Source: Paenibacillaceae bacterium
GTDB taxonomy: Bacteria > Bacillota > Bacilli > Paenibacillales > Paenibacillaceae
NCBI GenBank assembly: GCA_900766135.1
Contig: CAAFUF010000023.1
Coordinates: 1-64,000 of the forward strand
Direction: 5' to 3'
DNA length: 64,000 nucleotides
In this document: piece by piece, positions 49,304-57,245 of the stretch
Layout of the letters: each line of letters opens with the position of its first letter
How positions within the stretch are numbered: position 1 is the stretch's first letter
Notes under the pieces: generated by a model
Seen by the model: the letters and a program-made list of their open reading frames with translations, nothing else
Told to the model about the DNA's origin: nothing
The model's database searches: none
Made by a program: the position numbers and the translations under genes

Positions 49304-50224
49304 TTATTTGGATTCGATTCGACCCAGCGGATGGGCACCCTCTTCCAGAGAAGCCCGGGCGGCTTGCCAGCCGGAATCGTCGAGGCCGAGTGCGCTGCGC
49401 AGGTAGGCCCATGTGACGCGTTGGAGCAGGGCGACGCGTTCGGGATTCTCGTCCGTTGTCTCCGTGACGTTGTATCCAGGAATTCCGCCAAGCGAGTGCT
49501 CTCCCCCGAAAAGGGTAAGCAGGCTCTTGCTGCCCGGGCTCAGGAGGTACGGGTCGGCGAACCAGTCCGGCCCCCGAGTGGAAAGCATGGATTGGTCCTG
49601 GTCCCCCGCGACCACGAGGGTCGGCGTGTTCATGTCTGCGAAACTTGGGTTCATGAAGGGAAAGTGCTCGGCTGCGAACAAGCTTAAGTCGGCTCCACCC
49701 GTACCCGTCGTAGCAAGCAGCACGCCCGCCTTGATCCGCGGATCGGACAGGTCCTCCCCCGGCTTCCCGTCGGCATCGAGAACCCGTGCGCCGAGCAGCG
49801 TGCTCACCGTCTGGCCTCCCCAAGAGTGGCCGGCGGCGGCGATGCGGCTTCGATCCAGGCGCCCGCTGAGGCCGGGCAGGGAAGCTTCAATCAGATCAAG
49901 CTGGTCGAGGATGCGATGCAGATCGTCGACCCGTAGACGCCAGATCAGCGGTGTACGGGGATCTTCAGGAGGAAGATTCAACGTTCTGGAATCAAGATGG
50001 GTGGGTTGAATGACCACGAAGCCGTGAGCCGCCCAGAAGTCGACTAATGGGGCGTAGCCGTCCATCGACGAGCCAAAACCGTGGGAGAAAACAATAATGG
50101 GCAGTCCGCGGCCCGTCGCGGGCGCAGTCACCCGCACTTGCAGATCCTCGCCCCGTTCCGGGGCGGACAGCACTACTGGCTTTATCGAAATGACAGGAGT
50201 AGGCGTAGTAATGTTAATTTCCAT
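49304..50224 (-). CDS. Alpha/beta hydrolase (chlorophyllase/PAF-AH-like)
   Basis: A 306-residue cytoplasmic hydrolase. PIIVFSHGFGSSMDGYAPLV forms the oxyanion strand, the nucleophile elbow is AAAGHSWGGQTVSTL, PTLVVAGDQDQSM supplies the acid, and FGGEHSLGG the His. The triad is complete. The resemblance is to chlorophyllase-like and dienelactone-type enzymes. AAGGAA lies eight bases before the ATG. Upstream are three copies of a GTTGAYRCGTCAACC operator, though no regulator gene is adjacent, so it is controlled in trans. Confidence 0.85.
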   Translation of the reverse strand: MEINITTPTPVISIKPVVLSAPERGEDLQVRVTAPATGRGLPIIVFSHGFGSSMDGYAPLVDFWAAHGFVVIQPTHLDSRTLNLPPEDPRTPLIWRLRVDDLHRILDQLDLIEASLPGLSGRLDRSRIAAAGHSWGGQTVSTLLGARVLDADGKPGEDLSDPRIKAGVLLATTGTGGADLSLFAAEHFPFMNPSFADMNTPTLVVAGDQDQSMLSTRGPDWFADPYLLSPGSKSLLTLFGGEHSLGGIPGYNVTETTDENPERVALLQRVTWAYLRSALGLDDSGWQAARASLEEGAHPLGRIESK

Positions 50225-50628
50225 CTATCGAGTTCCTTTCTTTGAGAGAGATTAGGTTTGAATCCTAGTTTCGAGTCTACATCACCGTGGGAGCAGGCGA
50301 AGGGTCCGCGCTCAACGTCAGCGAGCCTGCGCTAATCATCTCCTTTCGTGCATCAAAGCCCGACTATGTAAATTGCTCCTAGTTGATACGTCAACCAAAC
50401 GACTAGAAGATCGCCTTTGTTGACACGTCAACCTGGTTCTTACTCTAACATTCCTTGGTTGATGCGTCAACCTTTAAGCACCAAAACCCATGAATCTTGC
50501 AATGATATTTCGTCTGACAAGAGCCCATCATTTTCACATAATCCCATGAAAATTGCATGAAAATTAGGGTCTATACTCAAAGCAGAGATCAGCAAGCTCA
50601 ATAAATGTGTATGAGGAGTGACCCCGAA
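50225..50628. other. 404-bp divergent region with three operators
   Basis: Nothing coding is visible. It holds the three GTTGA-N5-TCAAC-type repeats (50382-50472) and the start regions of the hydrolase and of the cytochrome-b-like operon. Confidence 0.5.
50382..50472. promoter_or_regulatory. Three iterated GTTGAYRCGTCAACC operators
   Basis: GTTGATACGTCAACC (50382-50396), GTTGACACGTCAACC (50419-50433) and GTTGATGCGTCAACC (50458-50472) are spaced 37 and 39 bases apart. Each is an inverted repeat of GTTGA and TCAAC. On the minus strand each contains TTGACG, which could act as a -35. Confidence 0.75.
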
Positions 50629-51210
50629 ATGAGTAGAAGTAAAAAGGTGTGGATTCTGGCCGTCGCCGTGATCGCAGCGGCCTTGTTTCTCATTGTTTAT
50701 CAGATGTTGGTTGTGACGGAGATGGCGGGATATCACCGCAGACCTGGGCCGACGGAGGATATTTTCAAGACGTTGGGTACGGTCACGGCTTTTGTAGGAG
50801 CAGGAAGCTTCTGTTGGCTATGGTTCAAGAAACAACGCAAAACTCCTCGGTTAATCCTTCGGAGAATCGGAGCTTTACTGCATCAATTGCATCAGCCGCT
50901 CGGATGGCTGGCCTTGGGGCTGGTTGCTTTTCACGGAGGTTACTTTTTGATCACGGATATTCGAAACCGCGATATCTATTCGGGAATCGCCGCATTCCTC
51001 ATTTTGCTGGCGATTGCAGGATACGGTCTCTTCATCAACAGAATTCGCAATAAGTGGATGCGCCTCGTTCACCGCACGCTAGGGATCGCGTGGGTACCCG
51101 CACTGCTCATTCATGCGGGGGGTTCCGCTGTTATGGCCACATTCCTTACGATTTTGGTAGGCGCATTGATGAGGATATTTGGTAAAATGAGTGCAAAGCA
51201 AGCAGGTTAA
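50629..51210 (+). CDS. Cytochrome-b-like membrane protein
   Basis: A 193-residue protein with five predicted helices (about 8-27, 48-66, 88-108, 118-136, 148-166). Two His pairs, H88-H102 and H148-H162, each with thirteen residues between, are arranged like the bis-His haem ligands of b-type cytochromes. The flanks are LLHQLHQPLGW and VHRTLGIAWVPALLIHAGG. Haem binding and transmembrane electron transfer are inferred. AGGAG ten bases before the ATG at 50629 sets the start. It leads an operon with a response regulator, sensor kinase and YciI protein. Confidence 0.75.
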   Translation: MSRSKKVWILAVAVIAAALFLIVYQMLVVTEMAGYHRRPGPTEDIFKTLGTVTAFVGAGSFCWLWFKKQRKTPRLILRRIGALLHQLHQPLGWLALGLVAFHGGYFLITDIRNRDIYSGIAAFLILLAIAGYGLFINRIRNKWMRLVHRTLGIAWVPALLIHAGGSAVMATFLTILVGALMRIFGKMSAKQAG

Positions 51211-51235
51211 ATACATGTTTGAGGTGGCGGAAATC

Positions 51236-51907
51236 ATGCGTACCATTTATCTTGTTGAGGATGAAGAGCATCTGAATCAGCTCCTGAAGAAGTATTTGGA
51301 GAAGGAAGGCTACAAGGTCGTCACGTTCTTCGAAGGCGAATCGGCACTGCAGCGAATTGCCGACTTGCCGGATTTGTGGATATTGGACATCATGCTTCCG
51401 GATATGGACGGGTATCAACTCATCAAGGCGATTAAAGAATGTAAGCCTCAAACTCCAGTCATATTTATGTCGGCAAGAAACCAGGAGCTGGATCGCGTAG
51501 TAGGTTTAGAGTTGGGGAGTGATGATTATTTATCTAAGCCGTTTTTGCCTAGAGAGCTAGTCATTCGAACCCATAAATTGCTGCAGCGCCTAGACGTCAG
51601 TAAAGCAGATCCTACTTCGGAATTGCTGTTGGAGGAATATCTGGTTGACCAGAGGCAAAGAACCGTCTACGATCATGACCAAAAAATCAGTCTAACCAAT
51701 AGAGAATTCAGCCTGCTGCTGTATTTCATTCAGAATCACAATACCGTCGTCACCAGAGAGCAGATTCTTGAGAAGGTCTGGGGAGACCCCTACTTTGGCT
51801 CTGACCGGGTGGTTGATGACACGATCAGACGATTGAGAAAGAAGTTGCCTAGAATGAAGCTAGAGACCATCTATGGATATGGCTACAACTTGGAAATGAA
51901 AGGATGA
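51236..51907 (+). CDS. OmpR-family response regulator, CssR-like
   Basis: A 223-residue regulator: receiver domain with acidic pocket (D9), phosphorylation site D51 (WILDIMLPDMDGY) and GSDDYLSKPFLPREL with the conserved Lys, then an OmpR winged helix (LTNREFSLLLYFIQNHNTVV, VDDTIRRLRKKLP and IYGYGYNLEM). IYLVEDEEHLN and the LWILDIMLPD context closely recall Bacillus CssR, which answers secretion stress. GAGGTGG before the ATG at 51236 fixes the start. Its stop overlaps the kinase start by four bases. Confidence 0.85.
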   Translation: MRTIYLVEDEEHLNQLLKKYLEKEGYKVVTFFEGESALQRIADLPDLWILDIMLPDMDGYQLIKAIKECKPQTPVIFMSARNQELDRVVGLELGSDDYLSKPFLPRELVIRTHKLLQRLDVSKADPTSELLLEEYLVDQRQRTVYDHDQKISLTNREFSLLLYFIQNHNTVVTREQILEKVWGDPYFGSDRVVDDTIRRLRKKLPRMKLETIYGYGYNLEMKG

Positions 51908-53223
51908 GGATTAAATCCCTTACCCTGCGAATATGGATCATACTGTCGATCGTTATTTTGATCATCGCGTTGGTGACTTCACTTGCTTTTCTATTGGTCA
52001 CGAATGGTTTTGAAGATGAGGATTCTACGAATCTACTGGAACTTACGCATCAAATCGTACTGGATTCGTTAAAGGAGAACCCTGGGAATGAGAGTACCCT
52101 CGAAGCGGCGGGTCACCACTACCATCATTTTGTATTCAACCTGACGGATGGACAATTCACCCCTATTTTAGGAGATGCGCAGATTCCGGATGCTTTCGTG
52201 GGAAAATTGGAGAGCTTAGTTAACCAGGATAAAGGACAGGTAACCGACGAGACGCTCGGTCGTACTCACTATCTCATTCGAATGAGTCCGATGGGGGAGT
52301 CGTCCTACCTCATCTCCTACATGAACACCGATGAGCGAGAAGACGTACGCAAGATCATTTTAATAGCGATGTTGGTCACTTTATTGAGTCTGCCTATTTC
52401 GAAGTTAATTGCCAACAATATTGCCAAACCGTTAAAGAAGCTAGAGGCATACACTAAGCAGGTTGCGAATAAAGAGTGGAACAGTGAGCTTGAAATCAGA
52501 AGCGAGGATGAGATCGGGAGACTGGCTAAGGCAATGAAAGAAATGAAGGAAACGTTAAGAATAGCGGATGAGGAAGAAAGGAAATTCCTGCAAAGTGTAT
52601 CGCATGATTTAAAGACGCCCGTCATGGTCATTATGGGTTATGCTCAAGAAATCATTGACGGGATGTACGAAGATTCCCCAGAGGAATCAGCGACGATTAT
52701 CAAGAATGAAGCGAACCGGTTGGAGAAGAAGATTAAACAGATCCTCTACCTCAATACGCTTGACTATGTATTAGGAAATGAAAAGGAATCCGAAGAAATT
52801 TATCTCGATAAGCTGCTTACTTACCTCGTCACGAATTTTCAGTCGATAAACCCGGAATTAAGCTGGAGCTTAGCATTAAATACCAACCCGGCCGTCATCG
52901 TAGGCAGTCAGGATCGTATTCGTGTGTCTTTAGAGAATGTACTGGAAAATCAGCTTCGATTTGCTAAGGAGAACGTCGAAGTGTCACTCATGGATTCGGA
53001 GCGGTTCTGGATCATTGAAATCACGAATGACGGCCCATCGATTTCGGAACAAGATCGCCATCATATCTTTAAATCTCTCTATAAGGGATCGAACGGAAAT
53101 TTCGGTCTCGGCTTAAGCATCTCCAGTAAAATCATTAACTACTACGGGGGAGGCATTACAGCGGAGAACCGTGAGGATCGAGTGTGCTTTAGGATTATTT
53201 ATCCTAAGAGCGGTTATATGTGA
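51904..53223 (+). CDS. Sensor histidine kinase, CssS-like
   Basis: A 439-residue kinase: membrane segments at about 9-33 and 149-168 flank a 115-residue outside domain, then a HAMP linker (170-222), the phosphorylated H234 in SVSHDLKTPVMVIMGYA and the ATP-binding N box (NVLENQLRFAKE), with GNFGLGLSIS as G box. The layout fits CssS. It should phosphorylate the coupled regulator. The outside loop is rich in His (GHHYHHF), which might bind metal. The linked cytochrome-like protein suggests redox input is possible. Confidence 0.87.
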   Translation: MRIKSLTLRIWIILSIVILIIALVTSLAFLLVTNGFEDEDSTNLLELTHQIVLDSLKENPGNESTLEAAGHHYHHFVFNLTDGQFTPILGDAQIPDAFVGKLESLVNQDKGQVTDETLGRTHYLIRMSPMGESSYLISYMNTDEREDVRKIILIAMLVTLLSLPISKLIANNIAKPLKKLEAYTKQVANKEWNSELEIRSEDEIGRLAKAMKEMKETLRIADEEERKFLQSVSHDLKTPVMVIMGYAQEIIDGMYEDSPEESATIIKNEANRLEKKIKQILYLNTLDYVLGNEKESEEIYLDKLLTYLVTNFQSINPELSWSLALNTNPAVIVGSQDRIRVSLENVLENQLRFAKENVEVSLMDSERFWIIEITNDGPSISEQDRHHIFKSLYKGSNGNFGLGLSISSKIINYYGGGITAENREDRVCFRIIYPKSGYM

Positions 53224-53237
53224 AGGAGGAATAATGG

Positions 53238-53612
53238 ATGAAATTTCTGTGTTTGGGTTACTTGGATTCAGCCCAAATGGATGCCCGCTCCAAGAAGGAA
53301 ATTGAGGCGGTCATGCAGCAATGTCAGCCTCACCTCGAGCAACTCTATCAGAGAGGTCAAGTGTTGATCGATGCGGGTCTCTCCCCAGAAACGAAATGCT
53401 TGCGGCGGACGAACGGTGAAATACAGGTGATGGACGTTCCATTGGCCGAAGCGGGAGAGACGATGGGCAGTGCGTTTCTGATCGAAGCTCGGGACATGGA
53501 GGAAGCGATCCGAATCGCTTCTTTACATCCGGCAGTACAGGTTGATGCAGGTGAGCCTTTTGGGTGGAGGATTGAGATCCATCCAGTCCACTACTTCAAG
53601 TCTGGAGAATAG
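53238..53612 (+). CDS. YciI/DGPF-domain protein
   Basis: A 124-residue dimeric alpha/beta barrel of the YCII-related (DGPF/PhnB-associated) group: MKFLCLGYLDSAQMDARSKK, LAEAGETMGSAFLIEARDME and EAIRIASLHPAVQVD. GAAGGAGG lies upstream. The gene follows the kinase by 14 bases, the last of the operon, and its stop abuts the stop of the convergent SagB gene. Function is unknown; some relatives are dehalogenases or are fused to sigma factors. Confidence 0.85.
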   Translation: MKFLCLGYLDSAQMDARSKKEIEAVMQQCQPHLEQLYQRGQVLIDAGLSPETKCLRRTNGEIQVMDVPLAEAGETMGSAFLIEARDMEEAIRIASLHPAVQVDAGEPFGWRIEIHPVHYFKSGE

Positions 53613-54386
53613 TTATTCTTTGGACGATTTTCGTTTCTTCCCAACCGCTCCGAGGAACAGAACGAATTCTTCCTCCCCGTCTAAGCCTAAGACCTCGTCG
53701 ATGAGGTTTTGGTCATAAATCCCGATCGCACAAGCTCCTGCATCAATCGATTCGCTTGCCAGGTAAAGGCTCTGGGATACATGGCCAATATCGATGAGAA
53801 TTTTTTTGTGTGCGGAGATGTCATATTTCCATTCGGAACGGTAGGGAAGGGTACTCCAAGCGAACAGGACGGCGGCTTTTTTGGCAAAATTCGGGACAAA
53901 GGGCTGCTCTAAGGTAATGGCATCGATTTTTTGGTCCATTTCAGCCAGTTCAGACATAAATAAGAGCTTGTGTTCCACCGGCAAATACCGATAGATTCCT
54001 TGACGGACTCCCTCCACCCGCATGATCAAAAGGTAAGTTTCAAAGGTATGGGTAGCACCGCTGCACGGTACCGTTCGAAGGGTAAGCCCGGTCTTCGTGG
54101 TGCCTGTGATTCCTTGAGTAGCCCATAAGAGATAGGATAACTCCTCTAGCTGTAAACTTTCCGCCGAATAAAACCGGGTACTTCTTCGTTCCTTGATGCA
54201 ATTATAAATATGGGGTCTTTTGACAACGTCCTCGTTCGGCTCCGGAAGGTCAATAATCACGGAGGAAGCGGAATAAGGCTTCACAATCGGGGGTTGCGGC
54301 AGCCCCTTTATCTTATCTGTTTTCACATGTTTGAATTCAAGAAAGTTGGACTTCAAGAAACTTCTTTGCTGTTCATATCGTCCCAT
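53613..54386 (-). CDS. SagB/ThcOx-type FMN oxidoreductase
   Basis: A 257-residue nitroreductase-fold enzyme of the SagB/ThcOx group, which oxidises azolines to thiazoles/oxazoles in peptide natural products. RRSTRFYSAESLQLEELSYL, then LLWATQGITG, LRTVPCSGATHTFETYLLI and DIGHVSQSLYLASESIDAGA are typical. AGGAGGT before the ATG at 54386 sets the start. No YcaO/cyclodehydratase or precursor peptide is visible nearby, so it may serve another oxidation. It is transcribed alone. Confidence 0.87.
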   Translation of the reverse strand: MGRYEQQRSFLKSNFLEFKHVKTDKIKGLPQPPIVKPYSASSVIIDLPEPNEDVVKRPHIYNCIKERRSTRFYSAESLQLEELSYLLWATQGITGTTKTGLTLRTVPCSGATHTFETYLLIMRVEGVRQGIYRYLPVEHKLLFMSELAEMDQKIDAITLEQPFVPNFAKKAAVLFAWSTLPYRSEWKYDISAHKKILIDIGHVSQSLYLASESIDAGACAIGIYDQNLIDEVLGLDGEEEFVLFLGAVGKKRKSSKE

Positions 54387-54486
54387 GCTAGAACCTCCTA
54401 GGATATCTCTACTCGATAAAAAAGTATACACGCCCGGGTAAACGAGATTGTGATATGAATCACGTACTTTTCCTCAAGCACAAAAA

Positions 54487-54515
54487 CGGCGACCCTCCAG
54501 CTGGGAGAACCGCCG
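54487..54515 (-). terminator. Terminator of the peptide transporter gene
   Basis: On the minus strand CGGCGGTTCTCCCAGCTGGAG forms a stem with GGTCGCCG and is followed by TTTTTG. Confidence 0.7.
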
Positions 54516-54547
54516 CTTTACGTTATGGCCTATTTCGGTGCATGTTA

Positions 54548-56041
54548 CTACAGAATTCCCTTCATAAACCCTTGGATTTTTGAAGAGAAGGCGAAGAGCA
54601 GGATGCTGAGGAGGATGGCCGCTCCTCCAATGACGCCAAAATACCCCATTTCGGTGGCTGGCGAATAGAATTTGACCACCTGCGCATTCATCGCTTGGGC
54701 CGCCGCGCTGGACAAGAACCATAAGCTCATGGTTTGGGCGGAGAAAGCGGAAGGCGCCAATTTCGTCGTAGCCGACAAGCCTACAGGGGACAAGCACAAT
54801 TCCCCCAGCACAACGATGAAATAACTCAGAACGAGCCACAACGGATTCACCAAGGCATCCTCGCCGCCAAAGTAAGCCGGTAAGAGAATTACCAGGAAAG
54901 ATAGGCCGGCGAACAATAAGCCTAAGGCGAATTTCTTCGGAACCGAAGGCTGCCGCTTGCCGAGCTTTAGCCAGAACCAGGCAAATACCGGAGCCAAGGT
55001 GATAATAAATAATGGATTCAGCGATTGGAACCAGGCCGGCGAGATATGAATTCCGGCGTAATCCAATTGCGTCCGTTTATCGGCATAATTGGCAAGGATG
55101 GTCGACCCTTGTTCTTGAATCGCCCAGAACATGATCGCAGCAATAAACAGCGGGATATACGCGATGAGTCTGGAGCGTTCAACGCCTGTCGTTCGTGGAC
55201 TGCGGTACATGACAATAAAATAGAAAGTTGGAATCAGAATCCCCAGAACGCCTACGATGGCGATAAACGAATCAAAGGTTAACCAACCTGTCGGGATGGC
55301 AATGGCAACGATTACCGCGAGCAGCAATACGCTGGTACCGATTCGAAGGAACGCCTTTTTCCTTTCGGCCGGAGATAGCGGGCTGGGCACGAAGGTGCCT
55401 GCGAGCCCGAGGTTTCTTTTTCGAGTATAGATAAAAATGGCCAATCCAAGGAACATGCCGACGGCGGCAATGCCGAAGCCCAAATGGAAATTGTAATCCA
55501 TGCCGACGGTTCCTACGATGAGCGGGGAGAGGAAGGCCCCCAAGTTGATCCCCATATAGAAAATGCTGAAACCTGCATCGCGGCGCTGGTCGTGCTCACT
55601 ATAAAGTTCTCCTACCACACTGGATACGTTGGGCTTCAGCAAGCCCGTACCCAGTACGATCAGCACCATGGAAACAAAAAACAAGGAAACGCTTCCCGGA
55701 ATAGCCAGGGCAATATGGCCCAGCATGATTAATATGCCCCCGTAAAATACGGCTTTGGACGCCCCGAATACCCGATCCGCTAACCAACCGCCAATAATTC
55801 CGGACATATACACAAGCGAGCCGTAAATGGACATAATGGCGAGAGCCGTGCTCTCCTCCATGCCGAGTCCGCCTTGACTCAATTCGTAGTACATATAATA
55901 AACCAGAATCGCTTTCATTCCATAGTAGGAGAAACGCTCCCAAAACTCCGTGAAGAACAGAGTAAACAATCCCTTGGGATGTCCGAAAAATCCTCGTTGC
56001 GGAATGCTTTCCACAACCTTTTGTTTATTTGCGTCAATCAT
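54548..56041 (-). CDS. dtpT: POT-family di/tripeptide transporter
   Basis: A 497-residue proton-coupled oligopeptide transporter with about fourteen predicted helices. The PTR signature is at the front: FFTEFWERFSYYGMKAILVYY, with the ExxER motif that couples protons, and SIFYMGINLGAFLSPLIVG follows. ALGLLFAGLSFL and LSPVGLSATTKLAPSAFSAQ fit DtpT of lactic acid bacteria. The start has a weak ribosome site. It supplies peptides as nitrogen source and has its own terminator. Confidence 0.92.
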   Translation of the reverse strand: MIDANKQKVVESIPQRGFFGHPKGLFTLFFTEFWERFSYYGMKAILVYYMYYELSQGGLGMEESTALAIMSIYGSLVYMSGIIGGWLADRVFGASKAVFYGGILIMLGHIALAIPGSVSLFFVSMVLIVLGTGLLKPNVSSVVGELYSEHDQRRDAGFSIFYMGINLGAFLSPLIVGTVGMDYNFHLGFGIAAVGMFLGLAIFIYTRKRNLGLAGTFVPSPLSPAERKKAFLRIGTSVLLLAVIVAIAIPTGWLTFDSFIAIVGVLGILIPTFYFIVMYRSPRTTGVERSRLIAYIPLFIAAIMFWAIQEQGSTILANYADKRTQLDYAGIHISPAWFQSLNPLFIITLAPVFAWFWLKLGKRQPSVPKKFALGLLFAGLSFLVILLPAYFGGEDALVNPLWLVLSYFIVVLGELCLSPVGLSATTKLAPSAFSAQTMSLWFLSSAAAQAMNAQVVKFYSPATEMGYFGVIGGAAILLSILLFAFSSKIQGFMKGIL

Positions 56042-56206
56042 GTTGTTACTTCCTCCCTAGGCGGCAACCAATGGTATGTTTGAAATTCAACCTTACTTAG
56101 AATAAGAATACCCAGTATAGGCCATTTTCAACTGGACTCGAAAAGACAGTATAACACACGCGGGATGGGCTTAACTATAAGATTGGTTGCAGCAGAAATT
56201 TTGCGC

Positions 56207-56237
56207 TTGCACCTTACGTAACGTCATGTTTTAGAAT
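56207..56237 (+). promoter_or_regulatory. MerR-type promoter with 19-bp spacer
   Basis: TTGCAC (56207-56212), a 19-base spacer holding the dyad TTACGTAACGTCA, and TAGAAT (56232-56237). This is the classic layout of an autoregulated MerR-family promoter. It drives the merR-SRPBCC operon. Confidence 0.75.
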
Positions 56238-56280
56238 AGAGCTACCGGGATCCAGCTAGCGCCAAAGAGCGGAGGTGTTC

Positions 56281-56787
56281 ATGAAAAGTCAATGGAGGGT
56301 TGGGGAACTCGCCAAGCTGACGGGGCTTACCGTTCGAACCTTGCGGTTTTACGATCAAATCGGGCTGCTCGCTCCATCGGGACAGACGGAAGTCGGCCAC
56401 AGGCTGTACAATGAATTGGATTTGTCCCGTTTACACCAGATTCTGTCGCTCAAGGAGCTCGGCTTAACCCTCGAGGAGATCAAATCGGCCTTGGATGGAG
56501 GGCGGATCAGCCCGCTTGAAATCGTGGAGCTGCAGATCGAGCAAATCAATGAACAAATGAAGCTGCAGCAGAAACTATTGGACCAGCTCAGATATGTATC
56601 CAAATTGATGCAGGGCAAGGCGGGATTATCGGTAGAGGATTTCACGAACCTTTTGCAGGCGATGAAGGTGAGATTTGAGAAGCCGGTCCTGGAGCGGCAA
56701 ACGAGTTGGGGGCGACATTTGGACAAGCTGAGGGATTTTCTGGCTGAAGAGAACGGAATTTCCAAACATGAGGAGGAGAATAAATGA
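56281..56787 (+). CDS. MerR-family transcriptional regulator
   Basis: A 168-residue regulator. The winged helix-turn-helix reads WRVGELAKLTGLTVRTLRFY and DQIGLLAPS, then HRLYNELDLSRLHQILSLKE. The long coiled dimerisation helix (about 80-110; VELQIEQINEQMKLQQKLLD) leads to a short C-terminal ligand part. No metal-binding Cys cluster is seen. The GGAGG site supports the 56281 ATG. Its stop overlaps the SRPBCC start (ATGA), coupling them. Confidence 0.92.
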   Translation: MKSQWRVGELAKLTGLTVRTLRFYDQIGLLAPSGQTEVGHRLYNELDLSRLHQILSLKELGLTLEEIKSALDGGRISPLEIVELQIEQINEQMKLQQKLLDQLRYVSKLMQGKAGLSVEDFTNLLQAMKVRFEKPVLERQTSWGRHLDKLRDFLAEENGISKHEEENK

Positions 56788-57227
56788 ACGAACGATTCGT
56801 TAAGCATGGAACGTTTGTCGTGAAACGGATGTACTCCGCTTCACCGGAACGGGTGTATCACGCATGGGCTGATCCAATAGCCAAAGCCAAGTGGTTTTCG
56901 AAGCCGGAAATCTTTGATTTTAAAATAGGCGGGCGCGAGTACAGCAACGGCGGGCCGCCGGAAGGACCGGTCTTTACTTATGACGCCGTCTATCAGGAGA
57001 TCGTTCCGGAGCAGCGAATCGTCTATACGTATACCCTGGATTCGGACGGCGTACGCCTCTCCGTCTCGATCACGACGGTCGAATTTATCCAGGCGGAGGG
57101 CGGTACGAAGCTGATCTTTACGGAACAAGGGGCGTTCTTTGACGGACACGATACGCTTGAAATACGGGAGCACGGCACGAACCTCATGTTGGATGCACTA
57201 GGCAAGGCCGTAGAGGGAGAGGAATGA
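56784..57227 (+). CDS. SRPBCC (AHSA1-type) protein
   Basis: A 147-residue START-like hydrophobic-pocket protein: FVVKRMYSASPERVYHAWAD, AKAKWFSKPEIFDFKIGGRE and VYQEIVPEQRIVYTYTLDSD, then GTKLIFTEQGAFFDGHD. AHSA1 members bind lipids or aromatic ligands; some act as co-chaperones. It is coupled to the MerR regulator, which suggests it either handles the inducing ligand or is the regulated output. Confidence 0.9.
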   Translation: MNERFVKHGTFVVKRMYSASPERVYHAWADPIAKAKWFSKPEIFDFKIGGREYSNGGPPEGPVFTYDAVYQEIVPEQRIVYTYTLDSDGVRLSVSITTVEFIQAEGGTKLIFTEQGAFFDGHDTLEIREHGTNLMLDALGKAVEGEE

Positions 57228-57245
57228 CTTTAGCCCCTTAGCTCC

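Noticed and set aside
53613..54386. RiPP biosynthetic cluster around the SagB-type gene
   Set aside because: No cyclodehydratase, precursor peptide or dedicated exporter was found; the POT transporter is a generic peptide importer.
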